Source: Clitoria ternatea (Eukaryota > Streptophyta > Magnoliopsida > Fabales > Fabaceae). From it: DNA of 64,000 bases. The translations under genes and the position numbers were made by a program. The DNA is taken from the NCBI GenBank assembly GCA_037962975.1, contig CM075671.1:42928501-42992500 (forward strand), read 5' to 3'. The stretch's first letter is position 1, and each line of letters opens with the position of its first letter. Of this stretch, positions 11,070-23,300 are shown piece by piece. Below the pieces are notes generated by a model. It saw only the letters and a list, made by a program, of their open reading frames with translations, was not told the origin of the DNA and did not search any database.

Positions 11070-11260
11070 CACTAAATTGCAGACCCAAAAATGATCCTCT
11101 TGAGACTAATGAAATCACAATCCTATTTTACGACCTCAACTACCCGGTCGATTGTGCTGATAAAGAAGGTAGGAAAGCTTGTGAGTCACCACACAAGTTA
11201 ACCAGATTGTTAGAACAAGAGGTTAAGGAATACCCCTGAGTCAAGAATGACTGAAGGAAT
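11070..11260 (+). pseudogene. Trace of the pol PR-RT linker
   Basis: The reading through NEITILFYDLNYPVD and HKLTRLLEQEVKEY has the character of the acidic linker that precedes RT in Tat-lineage pol. It then runs into a stop, and nothing resembling protease, RT, RNase H or integrase follows. I infer that most of pol was deleted and this scrap marks its left edge. The upstream residues of the same frame (10874-11060) look non-coding. Confidence 0.5.
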
Positions 11261-12819
11261 CACGGGGCAATATATCAGAAGACATTAGTAATATTGTTTC
11301 AGGGCGTGGAAATAATCTATGTGAATGATAACATTGCCAAGTCCCAAATTGGACAAGTGGTAGGCCAGTCAACTAAGAAAACCACAACAGTTACCAGCAT
11401 AAATAGGGGAAAATTGCTAATGCCTTAAATGTAGATACAGTCAAGGGAGACTTGGCCAAAAATTCAAAAAAAAATGAAAAATGAAAAAATGAAAAGTAGA
11501 AGTCAAGCTTGAAGTCCAATGCACATACCAAGCAGGGAAAACTGGTTACGTCCAGATCCGTGAGCAAGCTGTCATTTTCTGTATAAGGGGAACAAATGTC
11601 GTCAGGCCAAGAACTCGTATTCTTGTCATCATCAACACCTCAACCCTAAGGAGTGCGCCATTCCTCATACCTATGTAGCCAAGGAAATAGTCTGTCAGAT
11701 TGAGTCGTTGCGTCATTAAGGGGATTAAAAAAAAACAAAGAAAAAAAAACACAAAAGCAAAAAAAAAGAGGGCAAACAAAAGAAATGGAAAATGAAAAAA
11801 AATAAAAAAAAAGAAAAACAAAAGGCCAGAATGATGATTCAAGAGTAATTCCCTCTCATTGGTGCCAAAAGACTCACCAATATTTCCTTGGGTACATGGC
11901 ATAGAAGTGGAGTCTCCTATTTGAAGTGACATCAGTTTCCCAAAGGATCAAACTAAATTTGGAAAAGAATAGGCAGACTCAACTGGAGTGTGATCAGTTT
12001 CAACTTTTTACTGTAAAGGATGCAGCCCAAAAATGAACAAGAACACATTATAAAGAAAGAAAAGAGCTCGCTAGGCTGAAAACCTAAAAGGGCGGCCTAG
12101 GCAAAAGTTAGAGCAACCCGGTGAGTTGAAAACCTGAAAAGGCAGCTCAGGTAAAAATTAGGGTCAAGATTTTGGCAGAGTAACTAAGGTTTCCAATGCA
12201 AAACGTGCAAACTGAGGCATGTGGACCATGGTTAAACTACCCTCTCAAAGGCAGAGTTGAACGATGTACTTGAGGTCGTGACGTGAGATTAAGGTTCTCA
12301 CTAGTCTCAGGAACTCACTGGAGGATCCTCGAACCTTCCCTGTTTCTCCTGGCCTTGACCTGTCCTATGTAACTTTATTCCATCCCATCTATTTTCCCCA
12401 TTGTCCATTCTCTGTATTCTGTTTGTCATACATGAATAAAATTTATCCTTTTTCGATACGTGTTATGAATTGCATTAATCTGATAAAACATTGTGTTTTT
12501 ATAAAAAATAAAATAAAAGAATGGTGAACATTTAAAGTCATAAGGGACAAGACGCTCCCACTACTTGACCTCGACAATCATCACAAAGACTCAGCCAGGC
12601 ATGCGCTTCAAAGCTATGATCGCCTCTTGCATTCTTCTCTGTCCATGAGTTGTCCTAAGGGTCGCGGTTTCACAGGACCTACCCAGTTTTTGAACTTATC
12701 TTTGCACTACTTACCATTTTTTATGCAGGTTATCTCACAGACAGTCATGCCAGGCATTAACACCTCAATCAAGTCCTTTAAGTCCCCTCCTCGAATCGCC
12801 TCAGAACTCCTTCCCTAAA
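11261..12819 (+). other. Non-coding internal region after gag
   Basis: No coding region that I can support. It holds A-rich tracts (11725-11825) and an imperfect direct repeat at 12066-12165 (GCTGAAAACCTAAAAGG and TTGAAAACCTGAAAAGG, each followed by a GC-rich 10-mer and CAAAAGTTAG or TAAAAATTAG). These fit the 3' untranslated part of a Tat element. Confidence 0.6.
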
Positions 12820-13155
12820 TCGCCAAAGTTGGCACCTTTTAGTGTTTTCTTCTTCCATCGCCTAAGCAGACATCTTTAAAATCTCTCGCTCAACTCCAAA
12901 GTCAGCATCTCTCAAATTCTCATCCCCCTAGTGGAACCTTCCTCGCCAAAGTTGGCACTTCTCGGAACTCCATCCTTAGGTCGCCAAAGTTGGCACTTCT
13001 CAAAGTCTCCTCTTTAATCTCCAAAGCAAACACCGTTCTAAGCCTCTTTCGCCAAAGTTGGCAATCTTCAAAGTCTCCCACTCAACTCCAAAATCAGCAC
13101 CTCTCAAATTCTCATCCCCAGTGAAATCAATCGCCAAAGTTGGCACTTATCAAGA
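12820..13155 (+). repeat. GCCAAAGTTGGC palindrome repeats
   Basis: Five copies of CGCCAAAGTTGGCA, each a GCCAA/TTGGC inverted repeat with a 2-base centre, alternate with related CTCCAAAGTCAGCA units and CTCAAATTCTCATCCCC. Spacing is about 40-100 bases. Confidence 0.8.
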
Positions 13156-13254
13156 TCTCTTCCCCAATGAATCCCAAACTTTCCATTCTCAATCAAGAGG
13201 CAGTACCCGAATCACTAAATTCTTCCCCAATAGAACTACACTTCCCAGACAAAT

Positions 13255-13920
13255 TAAATTGGGGCATCACCCTAGATTCCCCCAAAGCCCTTTAGATCAT
13301 GTCAAACTGGGGCATCTCCCCCAGGATGTTATTTTTTGTCAACCCAAGAGCAATACCCCACCCTCCCGAGAAGTTTAAGCCGGGACATCACTCGGGTCTC
13401 TCTCTGTCAAAAGGGAACGTACCCCAAGCTTCTTCAACTGCCCTAACTGGGGCATCACCCCATATCCTTCTCCCAGCCTTAAGGTGGTACCCCTAAATCT
13501 TCTAATCTTTCCAAAATTGAGGTATCACCCCAAATCTTTCCTCCGTTCGAGGGGCAGTATCCCTAGCTCTTTCAGCTAGATTTTCCCCCATTTCTCTTCC
13601 TACCAATCAAGGAGCAGTTCCCTGAATCATCCAAGACAGCTTGAACTAGATCATCCCCAGATTTCTTTCCTTTAGTAAGCCCACCATACATCCCCAGTGG
13701 ACCCCAGATTTTTTATTCCAGTCAAGAAGCAGTTCCCTGAGATCCTTTCAATCTTCCTAACTGGGGCATCTCCCCCAGATTTCTTCTATTTTAGTCAAGG
13801 GGCAATTCCCCAAGATTCCTTCAAATCATCTCCAACTGGGGCACCCCAGGTTCACCCTCTTTCAGTCAAAGAGTAATTCCCCAAGAACCTTCAGTCATGT
13901 CAAACTGGGGCATCACCCCG
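13255..13920 (+). repeat. Alternating CTGGGGCATCACCCCAG and GGGGCARTWCCCC modules
   Basis: Roughly eight copies of an AACTGGGGCATCACCCC-like unit alternate with about seven GTCAAGGGGCAATTCCCC-like units. Both are inverted repeats with 4-6 bp arms. Most are imperfect. Confidence 0.75.
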
Positions 13921-13937
13921 AGCCTTTAAGTCCAGTA

Positions 13938-14029
13938 AGTTAATTTGTACGAGACGTCCTGTTAACTCCCCCAACCTTCACATTTCCTACCAACAGTGAG
14001 TTAATTTGGACGATACGTCCTGTTAGCTC
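13938..14029 (+). repeat. Two more inverted repeats of the LTR GGACG-CGTCC family
   Basis: H5 (13938-13967) has arms AGTTAA/TTAACT and inner GTACG/CGTCC with one mismatch. H6 (13998-14029) has inner GGACG/CGTCC around ATA and outer GAGTTAA/TTAGCTC. They belong to the same family as 7020-7192, outside the LTR. Confidence 0.8.
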
Positions 14030-14090
14030 CCCCAATATCTATATTTTCTGTCGACCGAGGGTCAACCCCACCCTTTACCTTCTTGTCGCC

Positions 14091-15190
14091 GATCAAATGG
14101 CACCTTTTACCTTTCCAGCTGCCTATCAAGGCATCCTTTACTTTCCAGCCGCCTATCAAGGCATCCTTTATTTTCCAGCCGCCTATCAAGGCATCCTTTA
14201 CTTTCCAGCCGCCGATCAAATGGCACCTTTTACCTTTCCAGCTGCCTATCAAGGCATCCTTTACTTTCCAGCCGCCTATCAAGGCATCCTTTATTTTCCA
14301 GCCGCCTATCAAGGCATCCTTTACTTTCCAGCCGCCTATCAAGGCATCCTTTACTTTCCAGCCGCCTATCAAGGCATCCTTTATTTTTCAGCCGCCTATC
14401 AAGGCATCCTTTACTTTCCAGCCGCCTATCAAGGCATCCTTTACTTTCCAGCTGCCTATCAAGGCATCCTTTACTTTTCAGCCGCCTATCAAGGCATCCT
14501 TTATTTTCCAGCCGCCTATCAAGGCATCCTTTACTTTCCAGCCGCCTATCAAGGCATCCTTTATTTTCCAGCCACCTATCAAGGCATCCTTTACTTTCCA
14601 GCCGCCTATCAAGGCATTCTTTACTTTCCAGCCGCCTATCAAGGCATCCTTTATTTTCCAGCCGCCTATCAAGGCATCCTTTACTTTCCAGCCGCCTATC
14701 AAGGCATCCTTTACTTTCCAGCTGCCTATCAAGGCATCCTTTACTTTCCAGCCGCCTATCAAGGCATCCTTTATTTTCCAGCCGCCTATCAAGGCGTCCT
14801 TTTCCAGCCGCCTATCAATTCATCCTTTACTTTCCAGCCGCCTATCAAGGCATCCTTTATTTTCCAGCCGCCTATCAAGGCATCCTTTATTTTCCAGCCG
14901 CCTATCAAGGCATCCTTTATTTTCCAGCCGCCTATCAAGGCATCCTTTATTTTCCAGCCGCCTATCAAGGCATCCTTTTCCAGCCGCCTATCAAGGCATC
15001 CTTTATTTTCCAGCCGCCTATCAAGGCATCCTTTATTTTCCAGTCGCCTATCAAGGCGTCCTTTTCCAGCCGCCTATCAAGGCATCCTTTACTTTCCAGC
15101 CGCCTATCAAGGCATCCTTTATTTTCCAGTCGCCTATCAAGGCGTCCTTTACTTTCTGTTCACCTATGCAGGCACCCTTTACCTTCTAGT
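14091..15190 (+). repeat. 30-bp tandem repeat array (about 36 units)
   Basis: The unit is GCCTATCAAGGCATCCTTTA plus CTTTCCAGCC. Most units are 30 bases, a few are 33 (GCCGATCAAATGGCACC type) and some are 26. The first eight units form two copies of a 123-base higher-order block (33+30+30+30). Each unit starts with the inverted repeat GCCT-ATCA-AGGC. Because 30 is a multiple of three and the unit lacks stops, several frames stay open by chance. Tandem arrays in this 3' position are known in Tat/Ogre elements and can seed satellites. Confidence 0.95.
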
Positions 15191-15249
15191 CTACCAGGGG
15201 TCAATCCCGATCTTCCCACTGAAAGAATTTTTCCCGGTCAATCCAGAGT

Positions 15250-15335
15250 TCAAAAAAAAAAACAAAAACAAAAACAAAAAAAAACAAAAAAAAAACAAAG
15301 AAAAAAGAGAGGAGAAAAGAAGAGAAACAGAAGTA
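15250..15335 (+). repeat. A-rich tract
   Basis: Mostly AAAAC and AAAG units, non-coding, between the tandem array and the polypurine tract. Confidence 0.8.
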
Positions 15336-15497
15336 GAGAATGCTCGTTTTTTTTAAGAAAAAGGTCACACTAACTCGCGATCAGTTGCCATACCGATCAA
15401 GAGGTCCCACTTGGCCCCCTACATCGGTGTTCATATCTTTACTTCCTTTTCACTTCAAAAACACAGAAGCTTCGTGTCTCTTTTGTGAAAAAGAAGT

Positions 15498-15510
15498 AAA
15501 GAGGGGCATC
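15498..15510 (+). other. Polypurine tract of the gag-only element
   Basis: AAAGAGGGGCATC directly precedes the 3' LTR and would prime plus-strand DNA synthesis. Confidence 0.8.
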
Positions 15511-17687
15511 TGTGAACACCTCTTTTTGTCCGGCCAATTGGTACAGTTCCATCCTTTGAGCACTCTTTTATGCGCATGGTTCATTTGAAAATTCATAACT
15601 CCTTCATACGATCTTTGATTTGCGCAAACCCGGTCTCTAAATTTTCGTAACAAAATTGTCTACGACTTTTGTGAAGACCTTGAAGGCTGAATCCTTACCA
15701 ATTGGTACAGTTTTAATAATCTTCCTGGACTTGCTCCAGTTTCATGACTGCTCTGCATATCTTTAAGAAAAAATTCATATCTCCCTCATATGATACTTAA
15801 ATGACCCCATTCTTTTTTCTATGGCTCCATATCAAAGAGATCTACAAACTTCATGAAGGCCACAAAAGCTAATTCTCCACCCATTTTGCCCAGTGAATTT
15901 ATTTTTCTTGCAAATGTATTTCCGTCACACTCTGGAGCAGTTTTCATAGATGGGCCATATCTCCCTCGTTTCTTGATGAAAATTTTTGTGCCATATATCA
16001 AATTAAAGCTAAGAGAAAGATATACAAACTTCATGAAGGGCACAAAAGCTAATTCTCTACCCATTTTGCCCAGTGAATTTATTTTACATGCAAAGGTATT
16101 TTCATCAGAGTCTAGAGCAGTTTTCATAGATGAGTCATATCTCCCTCATTTCTTGATGAAAATTTTTGTTCCATATATCAAATTAAAGCTAAGAGAAAGA
16201 TCTACAACTTTAATGTTGGACTCTTTTTCAAATTTGGCACGCATCAGCCCTCAAATGCACGAGCAAGTTTGTGATGGTGGGCAAGGCACTAAAGATCATA
16301 ATGGAGCACTAAGGATCATAATGAAGCACTAAAGCATCATAATGGGGCACTAAAGATCATAATGGAGCACTTAAGTTGATAATGGAGCACCATGGACTTG
16401 TTAATTGAGAGTGCACCTTCCATTACAAATTTTTTATGGCAATGGCTGCTTTTGCATTCCTATAAATAGGCACCATGAGCATTCATTCAAGGGGGATTCT
16501 TGATTGAAGGCAATCAAGTCTTGGGAAGCCATTCGTTTCTTCTCTTCTTCTTCCCTGTGGCATTTCTTCTTCCAGCAAGTTTTTTTTCATTTCCAGCAAG
16601 TTTCTTTTCATTTCCAAGTTTTTTTTCATTTCCGGGTTAGTTTCTTTTCCAGATTATTATGTTCTTTTCTTTTCTTTACTTTTCTTTGTAGTTGTTATTA
16701 TGTAGTTTCATTTCTTCTTCCAGCAAGTTTCTTTTCATTTCCAAGTTTTTCATTTCCATGTTATTTTAAATATAGTAATAAGTTTTGCATATGTTTTATT
16801 TTCTAGCCTAAAAATTTCCATTTTTTTAAAAAATAGTGTCGTACGGGAATACCCCCGTCTACACCATCTCCTTAGGATCCATACACGTGCGAAGAACTTC
16901 GTCTTGTATGAGTTCCCCACTTCAATAACTTCCATCATCATGTTCCGAGTCAAAAAAGTTTTTTTCTTAGAATTACGTAACCCTGATTTCTTGATAATTC
17001 AAGAATACGTAGGAGCGGGACTTTAACTCCTGTCGGGCCCATCTTTCTTATTTCTTTTTTTTTGATTTATTTCCTCACTTTCATGTTTCTTTCATAAATG
17101 TTCTTCTTTTTGGTCGCTTCCGTGAAAATCAATTTAGACGTGACGTCTTGTTGATTTCCCCCTAGTTTTTGCTCAAGCCTCGCCATAATTCATAAGGAAG
17201 GGATACTTAGGACGAGACGTCCCGCTTATCTCTTTCCTATCCCTGTTTTTTTTATCCGAGAATGTCTAATTTAGGCGTGACGCCTTATTAGCATTCTCTT
17301 CCCCTCTCTGTCTCATATCGAAGTCGAGTTTAATTCGGATGAAACGTTCCATTGACCTCGCTTCGACATTCTATGTTTGTACAGTTCTCCCACTCCATTC
17401 TATGATTTTCAAAATAAAAATAAAAGGGAAGAAACCATGTTTTATTTAAGGCTATTTATATTGTGCTTTCAATCTTGGTACTGTCTTTGACAGGCGATGT
17501 AGGGTGCTAATACCTTCCCTACTCGTAATCGACTCCCGAACTTGAATCTCAATTTTTAACCAGTGCTTTACTGAATTCAGTTTTTTCCTAATGTTTTTCC
17601 TATGAATAAAAACGTTGGTGACGACTCCCTGTTTCATTCCACCCCTTCTTTCTTTCTCGCCGCGCCGTCGCGATCCAGGTTGCGACA
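15511..17687 (+). repeat. 3' LTR of the gag-only element
   Basis: Same length as the 5' LTR, with TGTGAACACC and TTGCGACA ends, the 180-bp duplication, the TATA box (16461-16468) and the four inverted repeats (17126-17366). It is followed by the TSD GTACT at 17688-17692. Confidence 0.95.
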
Positions 17688-18224
17688 GTACTTAAGCATT
17701 AGCTATATGATTTTAGGAGTCTGACGATTGTCGGATAATTGATCAAGAGCTTAATGGAGAAGCAAATTGGTTTCAGGTACGTTTTATACGTACGAGGGTT
17801 TACAATTTAAGGGATAATGAGAATTTAGAATTTGGAATTTTATTGATTACATAAAAAAGCTTTATACATATAAATTTATGCTTGTAATGATGAATCCTTT
17901 AGAGATAATGATTCCTAAAAATTATGATGGTTGTATGCCTATGTTGTTAGCTGTTGCTATATTGGAATCCATGTCGTGTTGATGAATTTCACCTATAATA
18001 TTAGTTGTATGGTGGCTTGAGGATGATATACGTTGTAATTGCGCTTTGGTTTACATTTTTAAAACATAAATTGTCATTTCATACCATGTTATTTCATACC
18101 ATCATATGCATTTCCAGCACTATGGTTTGCTGATGAGGCTATCACGTCATAGCGTTATGGTTCATTGTTCAGTCTATAGCATATTGCTTTTATGGCTATC
18201 GATTATAGTGCTATGGTTCACTAT
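17688..18224 (+). repeat. Chromovirus 5' LTR, middle fragment
   Basis: Begins with the second TSD copy of the gag-only element, then TAAGCATTAGCTATATG, which is also found near 60199. It ends at the copia-A insertion. Repeats of a CTATGGTTCA-like motif at about 18117, 18153 and 18210 continue in the next fragment. No gene. Confidence 0.8.
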
Positions 18225-19582
18225 TGATGGTACAGAGTTAGACTTTGAAGGAGGTGGTTGAATAAGTCTTAAACTCTTTTTCAAAAACTTTTATAGACAG
18301 CTCAACAGGTTAAAAATAGTTAAAATAATTTACAGACTAGAGAAGGATAGAGAATCACACAACAAAATTATCCTGGTTCACTTCCAATGCAGAAGCTACG
18401 TCGAGTCCTTTCAGACCGAAGGATTTTTACTATTGTAAAAAGCATCTTTACAATATCTGCACTAACCCATTACAATAAGTATTCTTGACTCCAGCCACTC
18501 ATGGCTTATAACCTAAGTATTCTTTCAAAGAGCCACTCCTAGCTATAGACCCAAGTATTCTTTCAAAAGCCTCTTTAGGCCGTAAGTGTTTCCAACACTA
18601 ACAAACTCTAGCAACACACCAGATCTTACATAAAGTTGTGATAAAGGGTTTTGATGTTACAACAAATAACTCAATGTAGAGAAATATAAAATGATAACAC
18701 AGGTACATTGAGCTACAGACTACTATAAGTCAAGGCCTGCTAGAAGCAGAACTATAAAGAAGACTTAAGTAGTGAAATACAAGAACTTAGAAACTTTAAA
18801 AAAGTCCTTCAGAGCTTTAGTAGTGAAACTTAGAAACTTAAGTAGTGAAATACAAAGAGAGTTAAATGATGAGGGCAAAAAGTCTCTATTGAAATTCAAA
18901 GCTTCTTGTATTTATAGTCCTTCATGAGATAGCCATTGATTTATCTTGAAGTATGTTGCTTTTCTCGAGGATTGTACTATCAACGAGTACAGAGGCATGC
19001 TTCAGAAATACTTCCTTAAATGGATTGCCTCAATGATCTTCAACAAAAGGTCCCTTTTGTTTGTCTTCTTTGAGTAAGTAAGTATAACTTTATAGCAGTT
19101 AAAGTTAGGCTATTTGTTCTACGCAGGTTCAGCTTTTTACTGACACATTAGAATATGCGAGGCAATTTTATTGATTCTTGTGAGCAAAGCTTCAACTTTT
19201 TCATTAGTTGCCTTTTTTTATGATAGGCATAAATTTTGAATACGAAAGTCTATGGAGCTTCTCGTTTAGAAAGGAAAGATCCTTTATGTGTGTTGAAACA
19301 AGAGATAAAAGACTTCATCTTGAGGTCTGTAACTTCACAAAGGCTTGATAGATTCTGAAGTCTTTAGGGATGCAGACTCTTCTTGATACGAATGAATCTG
19401 ATTTTTATGGACTCGCCCTATTCTTTACAAATGGAGTTCTACGAACTCCATGTCACACTTGAACAAATAGTTAGATAACCAAACGTACAGACTTCACTTT
19501 ATCTAAAAGTCTTAATGTATATTATTAACAAATCACACGGGGTTCAGACTTCTTAGTCTTAAGTTTAGACTTGATTCTAACA
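18225..19582 (-). repeat. 3' LTR of copia-A
   Basis: Pairs with 28904-29587 plus 42567-43213. It carries short repeats such as CAAGTATTCTTTCAAA. Unlike SIRE1 it shows no palindrome array. Confidence 0.9.
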
Positions 19583-20389
19583 ATCTCTCCCTATTTGTTG
19601 ATAACAAACATTAAGTTTTTAAGATAAAATAAGATCTGTAATAAAGAGAAAATTGAAACTTTGAAAATATTGGATTCCAAAAATTATGAGTTTATGTTTC
19701 ACAGTTTAAGATGATCAAGTTATTCACATATAACAGACTTTAATTGTAACAATAAGTATTGAAGAGATATATATGAAAACTGAACATATTATTATTCATA
19801 TAAGAAGAAAGTTTACATATAACTCAAAAAAAATTTATAGACTCCTTATATACAGACTACATACTTCTAGATTTAGACTTACATACTTCCAGACTCAGAC
19901 TTATTTATACTTAGACATTTCTCCCCCTTTTGTAATCAACAATAGGAGGGACATCACAGGGACCTCAGGAGACACTGTGAAGCAAAAATGGATATCATTT
20001 GAGATATGGAAGCAGACACCAAGAGTAAATGACCAACTTGTTTACAAAGGAAAAAAAAGGTGATCTATAAGAATGATGGAAGAAAAATAGATGGAAGAAG
20101 GGATAATGGCTGTTGATGGATCTCAAAAGGATGGATGGGTCTGCTTGATTCTGCCAACACAACTCCAAAAATTTTGAACATCAATCAATAGTCCAACAGG
20201 ATGTAAGGAGGAAGTGCTCCAAGCTTGATCTCTTTCCCAAAGCTAGTGAGCCTACAACAGACCACAAGTGCAACTGTTGGGAGAGGGGTCTTGATGTAGA
20301 ACCTCTAAGATGTTGGTAGGGAGCCTCTCTAGCAGTCCTCATATACCAATCAGGAGTAGATGGAGCGGAAATCTAAACTTTTTCTTTTA
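19583..20389 (-). other. 3' untranslated region of copia-A
   Basis: Starts with AATCTCTCCCTATTTGTTG, the complement of a polypurine-like tract next to the LTR, and has a second CTCCCCCTTTTG block at about 19922. Multiple such tracts are typical of Sireviruses. No gene supported. Confidence 0.6.
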
Positions 20390-23300
20390 ATTTATTGGTG
20401 GTGATTCGCTAATTCTTAGGCATGATACGGTCAGGAGATACCAACAAACGAGCCTGAGGCTTGGCAAGCATATGAATCCAAGGCTTGACAGGAAGCCCAT
20501 GATCTCTTAGATGCTGACGGTGCTCTTGCTGCATGCGGTGGGCTTGGGTGTAGGCTTGGAATTCTGGTCTATAGAGGTGAGGGTTGTAAAAAAGTTCCTC
20601 AGGTGAAATGAGAGGGTGGAACCTGTTCCAAGGAAAGATACGGACACCACTTCTAGGGAAGAAGGTTTACTTATGTACAGTTAATTCAACAGGGGCATGG
20701 TATGGGAATGGACGACAAGGGAGTTGAGGGATTAAGGTGCAGGTCTTTTTCTCAACTAAGGGAATAGTTAGGGATTGGTAGAATTTTGTATGAGGTAAGA
20801 AGGTGATTTCAGGGATAATAGGTCTTGGTACAGATGGTATGGGTATGGTAGGCATAAAAGCAGGTTAGAATGATGTGAAAGCCTTTTTGGATTTAGGTTT
20901 GGGTACAGACTTGGGTTTAGATGTTTTGGATGGAGGAGGGGCAGGAGGCTTAGTTACAGATAGGGTAGGTATAGGTTGAGATGAGGGAGTGAGAGGCTTA
21001 GGTGTGGGTACCTTAGGTGGAAGAGCAAATAGTTCATAATGGGATACTGAAGGAGAAGGTACAGGTGGTTTAGCAGCAGTAGGGGTTGCAGTAGGTGTCT
21101 GGACCTGTGCTTAAGTAGGATTCTGAACTGGTGTTTAAGCAGATGTCTTCATAGATGATGTAGATGACTTCTTCTTTTTCTTTTACACCTTAGTCTGTGC
21201 TTTAGACTTCGTCTTAGTAGGGGCAGCTCTCAAGGAATTCCATTAAGCCTTGTCTGATTTGTACATGTCATAATTGAGGTTGTACAGATCAATCCAGTCA
21301 TACTTGGTCCACTTTGATACATCTATATCAAGGAATTTGTCATAGTAGTAGCAAATGGAGTGAACATATCGCTTCTCAGAGGGAATTTTGATGTAATCCT
21401 TGACAGAAGTGGAGTATGGGTCATAGAAGCTTTTGGAAGAAGGAGTTAAAAATGTAGACTGAGCATCTTTGGCAGCAACAGCAGTTTGAGCTTGAACAAA
21501 CTTTTTTTTCTTGAGAACTTGCCCAATGAGCACTTCATCATCTAAAGCAGATGATGTATGTAGAGGTTCAACAGGCTTCTTAGCAGCTGCAGCTTCAATC
21601 TTCTTGGAGGGGATGGATTTAGACTTCTTAGCAAGAGTCTTTTCCTTCAAAATAAAAACTTCAGTAACCTTAGGCTTTTTGACCTTAGGTTCTTCCTCAA
21701 CGGGTTCAGACTTGACTTTCCTCTTTAGAGGAGTCTTCTAAACTTCAGCAGCAGTAGTAGTTGGCTTGTCCTATAGTAGAGAGAAGGTAGGCAGCTTAGT
21801 GATCAATAGACCACTTGTCATCTAGTCTGTATCAGACTCTAGACTCACATTCTCTAGCTTAAAGATTTTCATTAACACAGCTGAGTAAGGTACTTTCTTT
21901 TCCTTCTTTACTACTATAGTGGTCATGTAGGTGAGCAGGATGTTGGCAAGGTTAACACTCTCCTTGGTAACTTAGAGACTGTATCTTTGATAGACTTCCT
22001 GGGGTAGAAAACTTGCCTCATTAAAACATGGAGCATTTTGGCCTTAGGCAGCAGACTACAAAGGTGAGTTTGTCAAGACGAGCTTTTCTAAACAAAGCCT
22101 TGTTGATTGTGAAGTTGGAGACTTTAATGAACTTGAAGTCTTTAGAGAAGACTATTCCTCTAGGATTGTATTGCAAAACGGTTACCAAACTATCTTCAGA
22201 AATTTCAATCTGCTTCCCACGCAGAGTTCCAACAAGAATGTGTTAGGAATCCTATTAGGGTCAGGCAGCGGAAACACAAAGGATTCCCAAGAAAGAATTG
22301 CAAACACGTATGTCTCAAAGCATTATGCTAAATTAAAATTTTAATTAGGGTTTACCTCTTGTAGACGCAGAACAAGATCCTCGATCGAAGCAATTGTAGC
22401 TTCGTCTTTAGGAGTCCACACGAGCACTCCCATCAGAAAACTAACGATCCGAATGCTAGTACGGAATTTTAGTGTAATCTAATTTCTAAGCCCTAGCCTA
22501 TGAGCATCTCATGCTCTATATATAGGCCTAGGTCTTAACCTGAGCTCTCATTAAACATTGGGCTCCTGACTCATTCTAAATGAGTTAGGCCCAAATAGTT
22601 TTATTTTCAGTCCAACTAAAATAAAACTATCCTCTGGTGGGCTTACTCTATGTGTGTAACCCTATAGGTAAAATATTCGGTTATATTAATAATAAACTAT
22701 TTTATTATTAATATAAAATAAGAGCGGTATCTAGCAATACATCATTATGTCCGAATATTATTTATCATCGACATGACCTATAAGTGATAATTATTTTATA
22801 TATCTATTCCTTTTGTCACGATATCTAATTGGGGCCAAGGCATGGTCGTCGTCATCCTTGTATGGCCCAATTCATTTTACTTGATACCAGAGTAGACTTT
22901 ATAGAATAAATATCTAATATTTATTCGTCCTAGCATGGCCATGCATTTCATTAGTCTCACTCCATCAAGTGGCCCATAGATATCACTCCTGTCACATAGG
23001 AGAGACAAATTCCATCTACATCACTCACATCCCTCTGCATAATTTATCTATTGCCTAATCACAATCTTTATGGTCATCTTATTACAGATAACGTTTGATT
23101 GTATTAAAACAATAAACTTCTTATGTAGGAATCGTAGTGACTTTAGGTCGAAAGACTACATACCATTATCACATTGAGAACCGTTTATGACACTCATGTA
23201 ACGATCCATGCAACGTTCTCATAGTAGGTCTGTCCAGTACAACATTACTCTTAATGTGTACCCGTGTAAAGACTTGATATCATATATCCATGATTTGTGA

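Larger units (their letters stand above)
5405..17687 (+). mobile_element. Tat/Ogre-lineage LTR element with gag only (TR-GAG type)
   Basis: Two LTRs of equal length (2177 bp) flank an internal region with a primer site, one long gag ORF and no protease, RT, RNase H or integrase. A perfect 5-bp TSD, GTACT, lies at 5400-5404 and 17688-17692. The LTRs differ only by scattered single bases, so the insertion is recent compared with the chromovirus it sits in. Gag-only LTR elements are known in plants as TR-GAG, and non-autonomous Tat relatives are known from soybean. It would need pol from an autonomous relative. A short trace of the PR-RT linker remains after gag. Confidence 0.9.

Noticed and set aside
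14091..15190. Resemblance to a CRISPR array (30-base repeats)
   Set aside because: Units abut directly with no unique spacers, there are no cas genes, and the DNA is plant retrotransposon.
14083..15356. Long overlapping open frames of 368 and 419 codons, and antisense frames, over the tandem array
   Set aside because: The 30-base unit has no stop in these frames, so they stay open by repetition alone. The peptides are pure 10-residue repeats with no start context or known family.
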